DNA of 64,000 nt from an uncultured Alphaproteobacteria bacterium (GCA_902590695.1 CACIXR010000006.1:1-64000); one strand, 5' to 3'; positions 52,708 to 62,601 are shown, counted from the stretch's first letter. Program-made: numbers and translations. Notes: a model not told the origin generated them from the letters alone.

Positions 52708-53916
52708 CTACTTAAAAGTTTTTTTACCCTTTTTGGTTAACTGATCACGTATTTTTTTTCTATCCTTACTTTTATCTAAGTCTTTATCCCAATCTAGTTT
52801 GTTTACTTCAGTGGCAACCCATGTTTTGATGTCATCTTTATTACTATTAGATTTTTTACTAATGTCTTTAGTAATTTTATTTATAAGAGTATTAATAATT
52901 CTATCTCGTTTACCTTGATCATCATTTGTTTCATACTGACCAACTATTTGATTACCATCATCTGGGTCAGCAGGATTTGTTTTAACAACATCAATTTCTT
53001 GTTTTTGAATATAGTTACAATCAAATAATTGAAGTTTATTACATGATTTTTCTGCTTTCATTCCTTCATAGTGCATAACTTGATCACCATTTTCACCCTG
53101 ACTATACAAGCCAAATCTAAATTTTGGTCCCATTTGATATTCATTTTTGTTCTTTACAATTTTTGATATAGTTTTTCCTTCAAAGCGATAAATAAGCTGA
53201 TTATTTAACCAAAGTTTTATTTTTCCATCTTCTTGATCAGTCCAATTAATATTTAATAAGACAGTGTGCCATTTACCCTTCACATTATTAAGGGTAATGA
53301 TTCTTTTATAATCACTACCATCACATAGAGAAACTCCTGATCGGCCCACATAAATTCCATCATAACGCCAAGAAAAAAAGAAACTCATTTCAGGGCAAGC
53401 AACATTAAATTCATCTATTGTTTGCGTAGTAAGCAAACTCCTTGTTAGTTTTTCATGTTCAAGATCCATTTTAAATTGGCCTATATGAACAAAATCTCGC
53501 ATATTTTTTGGTCCATCGGATGCAGGATCGATATAGAAAGACCAAGTATACCAATATTCACCTAAATGACCTCTTATTTTTTCACCAGTTATAGGATCAA
53601 AGAAACCAAGTTCAGAACGACCAATAAAAGTTTTTTCTTTTCTATTACAATCTTCAGCACCACAATCATCTAGTCTTTTTTCAAAACGCAAAGAATATTC
53701 ATTTGTTTTTGTAATTTTATTATCATATCGAAGAGCCCAAGCGTTTTGATGTATTCTAGTATGTGTTTCTATTGGGCCCCAAAATCCAGTATCATACGGA
53801 TATTTAATATTTTCCTCAAATTTAAAAATATATTCATCATCAAGAAATTGCTTAGGTGGATCTTTAGCGTAAACAATTGATGAAATTAAAAAAAGAAAAA
53901 ATATAATTCTATACAT
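52708..53916 (-). CDS. Secreted polysaccharide-lyase-like protein (heparin-lyase-I/PL20 fold)
   Basis: A 402-residue exported protein with signal peptide (IIFFLFLISSIVYA). Beta-jelly-roll features resemble the heparin lyase I family (PF14099-like): NEYSLRFEKRLDD, GRSELGF, GEYWYTWSFYIDPASDG near 125, WHTVLLNINWTDQEDGKIKLWLNNQLI near 225 and GPKFRFGLYSQGEN near 270. This would cleave uronic-acid-containing polysaccharide outside the cytoplasm. The C-terminal 100 residues are Lys/Asp rich and low-complexity, perhaps disordered. No adjacent transporter or other CAZyme is obvious. Confidence 0.75.
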   Translation of the reverse strand: MYRIIFFLFLISSIVYAKDPPKQFLDDEYIFKFEENIKYPYDTGFWGPIETHTRIHQNAWALRYDNKITKTNEYSLRFEKRLDDCGAEDCNRKEKTFIGRSELGFFDPITGEKIRGHLGEYWYTWSFYIDPASDGPKNMRDFVHIGQFKMDLEHEKLTRSLLTTQTIDEFNVACPEMSFFFSWRYDGIYVGRSGVSLCDGSDYKRIITLNNVKGKWHTVLLNINWTDQEDGKIKLWLNNQLIYRFEGKTISKIVKNKNEYQMGPKFRFGLYSQGENGDQVMHYEGMKAEKSCNKLQLFDCNYIQKQEIDVVKTNPADPDDGNQIVGQYETNDDQGKRDRIINTLINKITKDISKKSNSNKDDIKTWVATEVNKLDWDKDLDKSKDRKKIRDQLTKKGKKTFK

Positions 53917-54038
53917 AAATAGCTTTTTATATAATTTTCTAAAAAATATATAAGAAATTTTTTTTCTAAATTTAAAAAAAAATTAGTCTCTATTAATTTT
54001 ACTATTTAGTTTTCTTAAAATTTATTAGATTAAACAAA

Positions 54039-55643
54039 CTATCGTAACTGTAATAATATATCTGTAGCTTTATCTGCTATAGCCATAGCTGGTGCATTTG
54101 TATTAGCACCAACAATTGTTGGCATCATCGACACATCAAATACCCGTAAATTTTTTATGCCTTTTACTTCCAATTTTGTATTCAGAACTGCCATTTCATC
54201 ATTATCCTTGCCCATTTTACATGTACCAACTGGATGCCAATTTGTTTTAATCATTTTTTTTGAATAATTAATGAGATCTTCATCTGAATTAATGGATTGA
54301 CTAGGAACTGTTTCTTCCAAAACAATATCGGATAAAGGTTTTGTTTGAATTACCTTTCTTGCAAGCTTAACAGCATTTAACATAACATTCATATCATCTT
54401 CATGACTTAAAAAATTTGGATCAATAAGAGGTAAATCTAATGGGTTGGAAGATTGAATTCTAACCTCACCTCGTGATTTTGGATTCATTAGACAAGATGT
54501 AAGAGTTAAACCGTGATCAGGTTTTATGCCTTTTGTATCTCTATCGGTATACATTATGGGCACGCAATACAGTTTAATTTTAGGATCTTTTTTATCTTCT
54601 AAATTTTCTGGATTAAAAAAAGAGCAACTATCGACACCTTGTGATCGTACAGGCCCTGAATTAAATAATAAATACTGAATTCCATTTTTTATCATTCGCC
54701 ACCCTTCATCTTGTTTATAATAACTATAACCAGCTTTTACTCTCGAGATAACAGGAACTTCATGATGATCTTGCAAATTTTTACCTACACCTTTTAAATT
54801 TTCAATTACTGGAATATTAAATTGTTGTAATTGCTCTTCTTCCCCTATTCCAGAATGCATTAAAATTTTAGGTGTTACGTATGCTCCTGATGTTAAAATA
54901 ATATCATTTGCAAAATATTTAGTTGATTCACCATTTGATACACACTCAACACCAATTGCTTTTTTTTGATCAAGGATAATTTTTGTAACAACAGAACTCG
55001 TTTTAATATCTAAATTCTTGTTATTGGTTTTTGAATTTAAAAAAGCACTATAAACATCACATCTTTTGCCATTACCAATGGTGTATTGCATAGTTCCTAC
55101 TCCATATTGATCACCATCATTAAAATCATCATTATAAGGCAAACCCATAGCTTGCATTGTTTTGATATATAAGTTTGATCCTTCTACGATATAACCAGGA
55201 TCTGAAACTTTTAAGTTACCTTTATTTCCATGATATTCATTTTGAATACGTTGATTATTTTCAAGTTTAACAAAATGCTTGAGCAACGAGTTCCAATTCC
55301 AATTACTGTCTTCAGTCTCCTCTTCCCATTTATTATAATCTGAAGGTTTCCCTCGCATATAAACCATACCGTTCACTTTTGATCCCCCACCAAGAGTTTT
55401 AGCTTGTGCTATAAAATGCTGACGGTTATTTAATTGTTTTTGCGGAATAGACTCATAAAATTTTAAGAATGGACTATTTTCTAATCCCTTAATCCAACCA
55501 GCTGGCATCGATAAAAGTAAATTATTTGTTTTAATACCTTCTTCTAAAATTAAAATAGAAGCACCATGATCAATTAATTTTGTTGCTGTTATAATTCCTG
55601 ACGTTCCACCACCAGCTATTATGAAATCATATATTTTTGTCAT
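54039..55643 (-). CDS. GMC-family FAD-dependent oxidoreductase (choline-dehydrogenase-like)
   Basis: A 534-residue GMC flavoenzyme. FAD-binding DFIIAGGGTSGIITATKLIDHG starts at residue 5; the GMC signature 1 region reads TLGGGSKVNGMVYMRGKPSDYNKWEEE near 85; signature 2 TSGAYVTPKILMHSGIGEEEQL near 250; the catalytic His in NWHPVGTCKMG near 465, and the C-terminal NTNAPAMAIADKATDILLQ. It oxidises an alcohol or choline-like substrate in the cytoplasm or at the membrane. A spaced MFS gene follows upstream in the transcript (55688), suggesting uptake of the substrate. Confidence 0.93.
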   Translation of the reverse strand: MTKIYDFIIAGGGTSGIITATKLIDHGASILILEEGIKTNNLLLSMPAGWIKGLENSPFLKFYESIPQKQLNNRQHFIAQAKTLGGGSKVNGMVYMRGKPSDYNKWEEETEDSNWNWNSLLKHFVKLENNQRIQNEYHGNKGNLKVSDPGYIVEGSNLYIKTMQAMGLPYNDDFNDGDQYGVGTMQYTIGNGKRCDVYSAFLNSKTNNKNLDIKTSSVVTKIILDQKKAIGVECVSNGESTKYFANDIILTSGAYVTPKILMHSGIGEEEQLQQFNIPVIENLKGVGKNLQDHHEVPVISRVKAGYSYYKQDEGWRMIKNGIQYLLFNSGPVRSQGVDSCSFFNPENLEDKKDPKIKLYCVPIMYTDRDTKGIKPDHGLTLTSCLMNPKSRGEVRIQSSNPLDLPLIDPNFLSHEDDMNVMLNAVKLARKVIQTKPLSDIVLEETVPSQSINSDEDLINYSKKMIKTNWHPVGTCKMGKDNDEMAVLNTKLEVKGIKNLRVFDVSMMPTIVGANTNAPAMAIADKATDILLQLR

Positions 55644-55687
55644 TAATAAATTTCTATAGAAATAGTAAATTCTTACAATAAAATAAA

Positions 55688-56827
55688 TTATTTTCTTAAT
55701 TGATTAATAAAGTAAATAAACAATAATCCATTAAATGCCCAAATAAAACAAAGAGCGATAACATTAAAAGTTAAACCGAATGTTTCCGCTGAAAATCCAA
55801 TTATAGCTGGTCCTATTAGAAAGCCAGAGAATGCAATTGTTGTAATATTTGCTGCAGTGATTGATATACTTTCATTAGTATATTTCAATCCTTGCATTAG
55901 AACAACGGGATAAAAATTTGATGTCGAGAGAGCAAACAAAAATACTGATAAAATAATAATATAAATATTTGCAGTTAAAATAGAAATAAAGAAAATCAAA
56001 CAACCAACTAAACCAAAATAACCTGCTGCAAATTTTACACCGTAAGCATTAACAATTTTTTCACCATATATTCTGCCTATAAATTCTCCACCTCCCCAAC
56101 AAAGAATTGATAATGATGCAACATACAAGGATGCATTAAGATCTCTTTTTAACCATAATGGTGTCCATTCTAGCATAATTCCAACTGTACCCATAAATAT
56201 TGCTAAATTTAATCCAAAGAATAAAACTTTTCTTTCAGGTATTTTAAATTTAGCTAATTTTTCATAGTAATCATTTTCAGAAGATAAACCAAATATGAAT
56301 GTAAGAATGATAATTAAAGTTAAAAAGAATATTAAACCTATAAAAATATGAGGTGGATATAAATTTAAATAAAAAAATAAACTTGCAAAAATACCACTAA
56401 TAATAAAACCAAAACTAAATGAAGCTTGCTGGTATGTTTGATAAATTCTTTTGGTTTTATTTTCAATAAAGTTAGTACTACTAGCGATAGTCGGGAAAAT
56501 TAAACCTGCAGCTATTGATAATGGAATACTTGAAAGAAAAAAAATTTGTATATTACTTGCCGTAATGAAAATGTAAGGAAAAATAGCAAAACTTAATTGA
56601 CCCAACATTAAAGTTTTAGTGGTCCCAATAAGTGGAACAATTACTCTTCCTGACAATTGACTAAATATAAGTTGCAGAACTGCAAAAATTGTAAACCAAA
56701 TTCCTAAATCAGTTTCTTTTATTCCAACTCTGTCAAATAACCATGGAATATTTGTAACAGTAATTCCCCAGGTAAAAGCCAAAGCAAAACCATTCAAGCA
56801 TATTGCAAAAAATGCTTTTCTATACAT
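55688..56827 (-). CDS. MFS transporter
   Basis: A 379-residue major facilitator with about twelve helices. The first-loop region GRVIVPLIGTTKTLMLGQ near residue 60, a central polar loop (FGLSSENDYYEKLAKFKIPERK near 175) and GRIYGEKIVNAYGVKF near 253 are MFS-like. It lies 44 bases upstream of the GMC gene on the same strand and 25 bases after the DUF4242 gene, likely one transcript. Substrate unknown. Confidence 0.87.
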   Translation of the reverse strand: MYRKAFFAICLNGFALAFTWGITVTNIPWLFDRVGIKETDLGIWFTIFAVLQLIFSQLSGRVIVPLIGTTKTLMLGQLSFAIFPYIFITASNIQIFFLSSIPLSIAAGLIFPTIASSTNFIENKTKRIYQTYQQASFSFGFIISGIFASLFFYLNLYPPHIFIGLIFFLTLIIILTFIFGLSSENDYYEKLAKFKIPERKVLFFGLNLAIFMGTVGIMLEWTPLWLKRDLNASLYVASLSILCWGGGEFIGRIYGEKIVNAYGVKFAAGYFGLVGCLIFFISILTANIYIIILSVFLFALSTSNFYPVVLMQGLKYTNESISITAANITTIAFSGFLIGPAIIGFSAETFGLTFNVIALCFIWAFNGLLFIYFINQLRK

Positions 56828-56852
56828 TCTTACCTAATACAATTTATTAAAT

Positions 56853-57140
56853 TTAAGAAATAGTTGAAGTATTGTGTTTAATAATACCTGATATTTCAAT
56901 TATTTCAGAAGCAACTCCACCAGATCTTTCAGCATGCTCTTTAATGAGATCTTCAGAAGCAGCATTATAAATACAATAAATTGCATCATTTAGAACATAA
57001 CTTTGTTCTTGTTGTATTTCTTTTCCTTCCTCTCTCATTTCAATGAGTGCTTTTTCAGACTCCTTAGCCCCTTTATCAAGATCATTAGAAGGAGTTTTGG
57101 AAACTCCAGGTATCTCTCTTTTAATTAAAAATTTTTTCAT
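56853..57140 (-). CDS. DUF4242-family small protein
   Basis: A 95-residue protein with the DUF4242 start MKKFLIKREIPGVSKTPSNDL, then MREEGKEIQQEQSYVLNDAIYCIYNAASEDLIKEHAERSG (about 35-74), the family's dimeric-barrel pattern; some members are annotated as nickel-binding. The conserved EHA motif lies near 68. No special Shine-Dalgarno. Its place ahead of an MFS/GMC pair gives no functional hint. Confidence 0.85.
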   Translation of the reverse strand: MKKFLIKREIPGVSKTPSNDLDKGAKESEKALIEMREEGKEIQQEQSYVLNDAIYCIYNAASEDLIKEHAERSGGVASEIIEISGIIKHNTSTIS

Positions 57141-57188
57141 ATATTTTTCTTAATATTATTTTGTAATTGTTACAATATTATAAAACTA

Positions 57189-58124
57189 TTAAGTTCTAAG
57201 AGTAGTTTTGGATACAACTAATTCCTCACGCTTATTTTCTCTGAATACAACAAAGATACCACTTACCATAATAAGAAAAATACCAATAAATGAGTTTATA
57301 TCTGGTACTTCAGAAAAAATAATAATTCCAATTATTATAGCAAAAATTAAATGGACGTACTCAGTTATACTATTAACTAAAGGTGATCCTACTCTGTATG
57401 CTGCAATCAAACAAAATATCCCAAGACTTCCAGTTGTAGAAATGAAAAGTATTAATCCAATAAATTGAAGATCATTAAGTATCCAGGGATTACTAAGAAT
57501 AGAAAAAATTGATAAATTAAAGTCTGAATTATGTAATAAAATACTTATTGCACTTCCTCCAAGAAATGCACCTATATAAATATGAAAAGTTTGTTGGAAC
57601 AAGCTATCATGTTTTGAAGTTTTTTTAGCTAATGTCATTGATAAAGCATAGGTGGCAGCAGCAATAATTGGAAACAACATATAAATATTTATTTCATTAA
57701 ATTCTGGTTTGATAATTAAAAGTGTACCACTAAAACCAACAAAGATTGAAAATATTCTACTTAAGCCAATTTTTATATTCAAAATAAAGTAGGAATAAAT
57801 AGTAATAAAAAATGGACTCACAAAAAACAAACTAGTTGCTTCCGCTAGAGTAATTTCGCTTAACGAAATAAAAAATAAGGTAAAGCCAAAGAAGAAGGTG
57901 GAACCTCTAAAAATAGCAATATAAGGGTGTGCTGTTCCAAAGAATATTGGTTGTTTTGTATAAGTTAAATAAAGGCATAACAAAGAAAATCCTACTCCTC
58001 CTCTAAATACGAGTATTTGCATTAAAGAGGCATCATGAATGGTGTATTTAATTAAAACATCCTGGGTAATGATGAATAACATCCCCACAATAATTAAAAT
58101 AAGACCCTTTATGTTATTATTCAT
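57189..58124 (-). CDS. EamA/DMT-family transporter
   Basis: A 311-residue EamA carrier with ten helices. ITQDVLIKYTIHDASLMQILVFRGGVGF near 18, FFISLSEITLAEATSLFFVSPFFITIYSYF near 80 and YRVGSPLVNSITEYVHLIFAIIIGIIIFSEVP near 240 are typical. Fifth EamA-type gene of the window counting the copy in the phn operon. Divergent from the alkB-like gene by 60 bases. Substrate unknown. Confidence 0.87.
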   Translation of the reverse strand: MNNNIKGLILIIVGMLFIITQDVLIKYTIHDASLMQILVFRGGVGFSLLCLYLTYTKQPIFFGTAHPYIAIFRGSTFFFGFTLFFISLSEITLAEATSLFFVSPFFITIYSYFILNIKIGLSRIFSIFVGFSGTLLIIKPEFNEINIYMLFPIIAAATYALSMTLAKKTSKHDSLFQQTFHIYIGAFLGGSAISILLHNSDFNLSIFSILSNPWILNDLQFIGLILFISTTGSLGIFCLIAAYRVGSPLVNSITEYVHLIFAIIIGIIIFSEVPDINSFIGIFLIMVSGIFVVFRENKREELVVSKTTLRT

Positions 58125-58184
58125 ATAAATTTTCTTAGAGTAATTTAGGTATTAGTTTAGAAAAAAAAATAATATATAATTATT

Positions 58185-59207
58185 TTGATGATTTTTTATC
58201 TTGTAACACCACTAATATTGATTTTTGCTAGTTCTTTAGGATTAATCATTAATCCATCTTGGTCAATTTCACCTTTTATTTGGGTTTTCATATTAGTGCC
58301 AATTATTGACCTTGTATTACCTTACTTAAGTAAAGATGATGTTGAGCTAAATGAAAGTGTATTTCACAATTTTTCTATTTTAATCGTACTCCCCTGCATT
58401 TTATTTTTAATTATATTTGGTTTAATTATTGTTTCTGACTCCACTATCACTTTATTAACCGCTGCAGCTTTAGGAGCAGCTGTAGGTATGTCTGGCGGTT
58501 CTATCGGCATTACAACTGCACATGAACTTATTCATCGGAAAAATAAATTTATGCGCGGTATAGGAGTATTCTTACTAGTTTTATGTTGTTATGGCCATTT
58601 TCGAATTGAGCATATTTATGGTCATCATTTAAATGTAGCTACTAAAGAAGATCCTGCTACAGCTAGAAGAGGAGAAAATTTTTATTTTTATTTTATTCGC
58701 TGTGTAATCAATAGTGTGATTTCATCATGGAATATTGAAAAAAATATTCTTGATAGAAAAAATCTAAATACATTTAGTTTCCAAAACAGAATGATTCATT
58801 ATTTTGTATTAGAATTTTTATTTTTAGAATTTGCTTATTTAATTGCCGGTATGAATGGTTTAATTTTTGTTATCTTTCATTCTTTTGTTTCCATAATCTT
58901 ATTGGAGTTAGTAAATTATATTCAGCATTATGGTTTAGAAAGAAAAAAAGAAAATGGAAGGTATGAAAGATTTACAGATTTACATTCTTGGAATAGTCGT
59001 CACATCTCTGCTAATTGGTCGACATTTAATTTGGGTCTTCATGCTGAACATCACCAGAGCGCATCAAAGCCCTACCCTCTTTTATCTCAAGAAGAAAAAG
59101 CAATAGAGATGCCTGCTAATTACTCAATCATGTTAATAATGGCTTTAATCCCTCCTTTGTGGTTTTTTGTGATGGATAGGAAAATAGATAACCTAAAAAC
59201 TATTTAA
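58185..59207 (+). CDS. alkB: AlkB-like membrane-bound alkane 1-monooxygenase
   Basis: A 340-residue integral-membrane di-iron hydroxylase of the AlkB family. The three histidine boxes are present: TTAHELIHRKN near 112 (H-x-x-x-H), EHIYGHHLNVATKEDPATA near 143 (H-x-x-x-H-H) and LHAEHHQSASKPYPLL near 282 (H-x-x-H-H), plus the AlkB-typical NYIQHYGLER near 245. Six hydrophobic segments. It would hydroxylate medium-chain alkanes or another lipid-like substrate. Shorter than classical AlkB (about 400). No rubredoxin or rubredoxin reductase gene is next to it, so its electron donor is encoded elsewhere. Confidence 0.92.
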   Translation: MMIFYLVTPLILIFASSLGLIINPSWSISPFIWVFILVPIIDLVLPYLSKDDVELNESVFHNFSILIVLPCILFLIIFGLIIVSDSTITLLTAAALGAAVGMSGGSIGITTAHELIHRKNKFMRGIGVFLLVLCCYGHFRIEHIYGHHLNVATKEDPATARRGENFYFYFIRCVINSVISSWNIEKNILDRKNLNTFSFQNRMIHYFVLEFLFLEFAYLIAGMNGLIFVIFHSFVSIILLELVNYIQHYGLERKKENGRYERFTDLHSWNSRHISANWSTFNLGLHAEHHQSASKPYPLLSQEEKAIEMPANYSIMLIMALIPPLWFFVMDRKIDNLKTI

Positions 59208-59213
59208 TTTAAT

Positions 59214-59909
59214 ATGATAGATTTTTTTTCTAAGTTGAAAGATAATCGTATTTTTCAATTTTCTGTTGTTGTTATAATTATATTAAATGCCATTCTTATT
59301 GGTGCCACAACATATCAATTAGATCCTATATTTTTAAATACTATTCACTTACTTGATTATGCGATAACGGTTTTCTTTGTTATTGAAATACTTATTCGTT
59401 TTATTGGAGAAAAAGAAAAGAAAAAGTTTTTAAAAGATGGTTGGAATGTATTTGATACTATAATTGTTGCAATATCGCTTATTCCAATTCCAAATAATTC
59501 TAGTTTCCTAGTTTTACGTCTTCTTCGTATATTTAGAGTTTTACGATTAATATCTGTTATTCCTGAATTAAAAAAAATTATAGAAGCAATTCTTGCTTCT
59601 ATTAAAAGAGTATTTTTTGTTAGTCTCCTACTTTTTATTATACTCTATATTTATGCTACAATGGGTTCCATCCTTTTTGGAGATGATGATCCAGAGAGAT
59701 GGGCTGATTTAGGCATATCCCTAATAACATTATTTCAGGTCTTAACATTATCTAGTTGGGAGAATGTTATGCTGCCTATGCAGGCAATATACTGGTGGTC
59801 TTGGATTTATTTTTTTTCTTTTATCTCTATTTGTTCAATAACAATTTTAAACCTTGTTATAGCAATTCTTGTTGATGTTGTTAATCATCAGCATGATAAT
59901 GAGAAATAA
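59214..59909 (+). CDS. Voltage-gated ion channel of the bacterial sodium-channel type, unusual pore
   Basis: A 231-residue six-helix channel subunit. S4 is RLLRIFRVLRLISVIPELKK near 105, with arginines at three-residue spacing. The pore region FQVLTLSSWENVMLP near 180 aligns with the NaChBac T-L-E-S-W filter, but the filter Glu is Ser and a Glu appears three positions later. S6 ends ILNLVIAILVDVVN. It lies 6 bases after alkB on the same strand. Ion selectivity cannot be predicted with confidence. No C-terminal coiled coil. Confidence 0.87.
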   Translation: MIDFFSKLKDNRIFQFSVVVIIILNAILIGATTYQLDPIFLNTIHLLDYAITVFFVIEILIRFIGEKEKKKFLKDGWNVFDTIIVAISLIPIPNNSSFLVLRLLRIFRVLRLISVIPELKKIIEAILASIKRVFFVSLLLFIILYIYATMGSILFGDDDPERWADLGISLITLFQVLTLSSWENVMLPMQAIYWWSWIYFFSFISICSITILNLVIAILVDVVNHQHDNEK

Positions 59910-59948
59910 AATTATTAGAGAATCGCTAAAAAAGTATTAAAAAAAAGT

Positions 59949-60353
59949 ATGAAAGAAACATTATTTAAACCATTACATTGGATTATGTTAATTTTAATTT
60001 CACTTGATTTTATTGATACTACCTATCGTATATCTTATGGATACTTTTCAGGTCAGGGTGTGCAACCACCAGTAGGAGATTTTAATGTTCAACTTTCCAC
60101 TTTAGATTTTATTGTAAGTATCATCTTTCAGTTAGCAATCGCTTACACAATTTATATGTTGTACAGTATGAAAAGAAGTGGTGGATATTATTTAGTTGGT
60201 TTAAATATTCTCTTCGTAATTTATGGATTTGTTATTGGTCCATTTAGCACAGTACCTGCTGGTGAAGTTATTCCACTAATAGCTGGTTTTATGGTTTTCT
60301 ATATTATTTTTGTCATTGGGATACCTTATTTGTATTCTGATAAATACGAATAA
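59949..60353 (+). CDS. Four-helix membrane protein, unknown
   Basis: A 134-residue protein with four hydrophobic helices (about 10-28, 50-72, 80-100, 108-130), beginning KETLFKPLHWIMLILISLDFIDTTYRI. A loop GYFSGQGVQPPVGDFN between helices 1 and 2 is conserved-looking. No family recognised. It follows the channel gene by 39 bases and converges on the large secreted protein by 4 bases, so no terminator fits between them. Confidence 0.7.
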   Translation: MKETLFKPLHWIMLILISLDFIDTTYRISYGYFSGQGVQPPVGDFNVQLSTLDFIVSIIFQLAIAYTIYMLYSMKRSGGYYLVGLNILFVIYGFVIGPFSTVPAGEVIPLIAGFMVFYIIFVIGIPYLYSDKYE

Positions 60354-60357
60354 GATT

Positions 60358-62391
60358 TTATAAATTATTTTCTAAGTAATTTCGAACTGTTGTTGCAGAT
60401 TTAGATATTATTTTATATAGTAATTGTATTTCCTCACCTTCTTGTAAATAATTTTTCCTATTACATTTTTGTTGGTTTATAATCTTTTTATTATTAACAT
60501 TAGTTTTAGTTAATATAACTAACCATTTATTTGATTTTATTAATCTTCCACATTTTTCAACTATTTTTTTATTTATATCCAATAAATATTTATCAAATGG
60601 TGGATCACTTATAAAGAACCCAACTGCTTCAGTATTACCATCTTTTATGACAGCTGTTTTAAATTCCAGTTTATCAAAATGATATAAAATATTTGATTTA
60701 TCAGGGTTAAAATATTTTAAATTTTGATTGAAGTATACTAATTTGCCTCTTATTCTTGCAGATTTAAGTTCAAATTCTTTATTATCATTAATAATTGGAT
60801 TTTGTGTAGCAATAAAATTCAGTTGATTATTATCAATAATTAAAAATTGATCTTCTTTTATATATTTTGAAAGAGAAATTAATTCATTAAATTTTTCCAT
60901 TTGATCTTCAAGTTGAAGCTGTTTTTCCATTTTTAATTTTTTTGCATTTTCCTTTAATCTTTTTTGATTAAGCGCAACAAGTTGTTTTTCATCTTCAATA
61001 TTTTTATAATACCCTTCATATCTTTCATTTGCTCTTATAACCGCATGTAAATTTAATGCATGATTTGCTCCAAAAAGATTTTGCTCTCTATATCCAAGAG
61101 ATTTTCGATAAAGTTGATCATCAAAATTTAGAAAAAGATCATTTCGATATGTTTGAACATATCTAATTGATTGTCTAATCATGGTTTCTTTCCAGCCAGG
61201 TAAATAAACACCCAAACCATCAGTTTTTCTTTCCTTTTTTGGTTTTAAGAGCTCAGTCCAATCATGTTTTTTATTCCCAAAATTTAATTTTGCATATTTG
61301 ATAATTTCATTTGGGACGATATCATCCCAAATTGTGTAATGGAAATCAAAAGCATCTTTTATTTTAATTCCAGATGGAACAGTAATTTCGTAAAAATTAA
61401 TATCTAATGTATGAAAAATTTCTGCAAAAACACTAAAATAAAACAAAAATTCTCTTGAATAAGAAATAGCTAAACCTCCTCTGTAAGCATAAGGGACATA
61501 AACACCATCTTTATCAATGAAGGTCATTAAATATTTTAAGTCAATAATACCTTTATCAAATAATTCTTGATTATTAGTTATTAAACCTATTAATAATCTT
61601 GTAACAGTATGTGCATTAGATATAGTTCCACAATCGTCTGTGCCTCGGTATTTAGTTTTTCCTTGAAAAATAGGCTCTGCGTTTTTTGTGGCATAAATCT
61701 TAGCAGTACGTAAAACATCCTCTTCATCATACTCTTTTGGTATCTTACATCTTCCTCTTTTGGCTTGTAATTTAATATCCATTAAATCTACAGTTGCCCT
61801 AGAGATAAACCATTCATTGATCATCTTTATTTCTTTATCTGATAATCCTAAATGATCTTTTTCAATTGAATACATTTGTGCAAGCATAGATAAAGTTTTC
61901 CAGTAGCTATAATGATTATCTCCTTGTTGCAGTTTAAAGGAGTCTGTTGAAGAGTAATAAAGAAGATAATTTTTTAATAAATCAGTATTACGATCAGGGA
62001 TTTTTTTAAGAGTATTTCCAAAAAATTGTCTAAATTTTGCATACATAATGCAACTATCCCAATCTAGAGAGGTTCCCATCTTAAAAGCTTCTCTACTAGT
62101 TTTATAGATGATCGAATCAAATTTTTTGAGATGATCAAAACATAACTGGTCACCATTATTTGCTTGAAATTCTCGAACAATCTTTGGAGTGCCCATATCT
62201 TTATAATGATCTTGAATTACTTCGTCATAGTATTTAATGTCTTTAACAAGTGACCAATTTTTTGGAATTTTAATATTTTCAATTTCTTCAATTGAAAAAT
62301 GTTGTACTAATTCATTTCTATCAATTAATTTTTCGTATGAAAATGCAGAGATATTAAAAAATATAATAAATATTAGTATTAGAAATTTCAT
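60358..62391 (-). CDS. Large secreted protein with alginate-lyase-like alpha/alpha-toroid region
   Basis: A 677-residue exported protein (signal peptide MKFLILIFIIFFNISAFS). Residues about 80-400 are helical and recall the alginate-lyase-type (alpha/alpha) toroid: DNHYSYWKTLSMLAQMY near 170, TVTRLLIGLITNNQELFDKGI near 270, GVYVPYAYRGGLAISYSREFLFYFSVFAEI near 305. These Asn-His/Tyr patches resemble the active-site region of PL5-like enzymes. A coiled-coil region rich in Lys/Glu/Leu follows (about 480-515, ENAKKLKMEKQLQLEDQMEK), then a C-terminal part of unknown fold. Enzyme activity is an inference, and the family remains uncertain. Confidence 0.6.
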   Translation of the reverse strand: MKFLILIFIIFFNISAFSYEKLIDRNELVQHFSIEEIENIKIPKNWSLVKDIKYYDEVIQDHYKDMGTPKIVREFQANNGDQLCFDHLKKFDSIIYKTSREAFKMGTSLDWDSCIMYAKFRQFFGNTLKKIPDRNTDLLKNYLLYYSSTDSFKLQQGDNHYSYWKTLSMLAQMYSIEKDHLGLSDKEIKMINEWFISRATVDLMDIKLQAKRGRCKIPKEYDEEDVLRTAKIYATKNAEPIFQGKTKYRGTDDCGTISNAHTVTRLLIGLITNNQELFDKGIIDLKYLMTFIDKDGVYVPYAYRGGLAISYSREFLFYFSVFAEIFHTLDINFYEITVPSGIKIKDAFDFHYTIWDDIVPNEIIKYAKLNFGNKKHDWTELLKPKKERKTDGLGVYLPGWKETMIRQSIRYVQTYRNDLFLNFDDQLYRKSLGYREQNLFGANHALNLHAVIRANERYEGYYKNIEDEKQLVALNQKRLKENAKKLKMEKQLQLEDQMEKFNELISLSKYIKEDQFLIIDNNQLNFIATQNPIINDNKEFELKSARIRGKLVYFNQNLKYFNPDKSNILYHFDKLEFKTAVIKDGNTEAVGFFISDPPFDKYLLDINKKIVEKCGRLIKSNKWLVILTKTNVNNKKIINQQKCNRKNYLQEGEEIQLLYKIISKSATTVRNYLENNL

Positions 62392-62601
62392 ATGTTTATG
62401 TAATTCGTATTATATCTAGTTGAAATAAATTCATTAAATGATATTTTTTTAAAATAGACTAATTTTTTTAATAATAACTAATTAATTTTAATAAAATTAT
62501 TAAATTTAATAGAAATGTAACAAATATATATTACTTCAATAAAAGAACGATTTGACTCTATTGCGGTTCAAAAGCAGCTAAAATGAGATAAGTATAAATT
62601 T

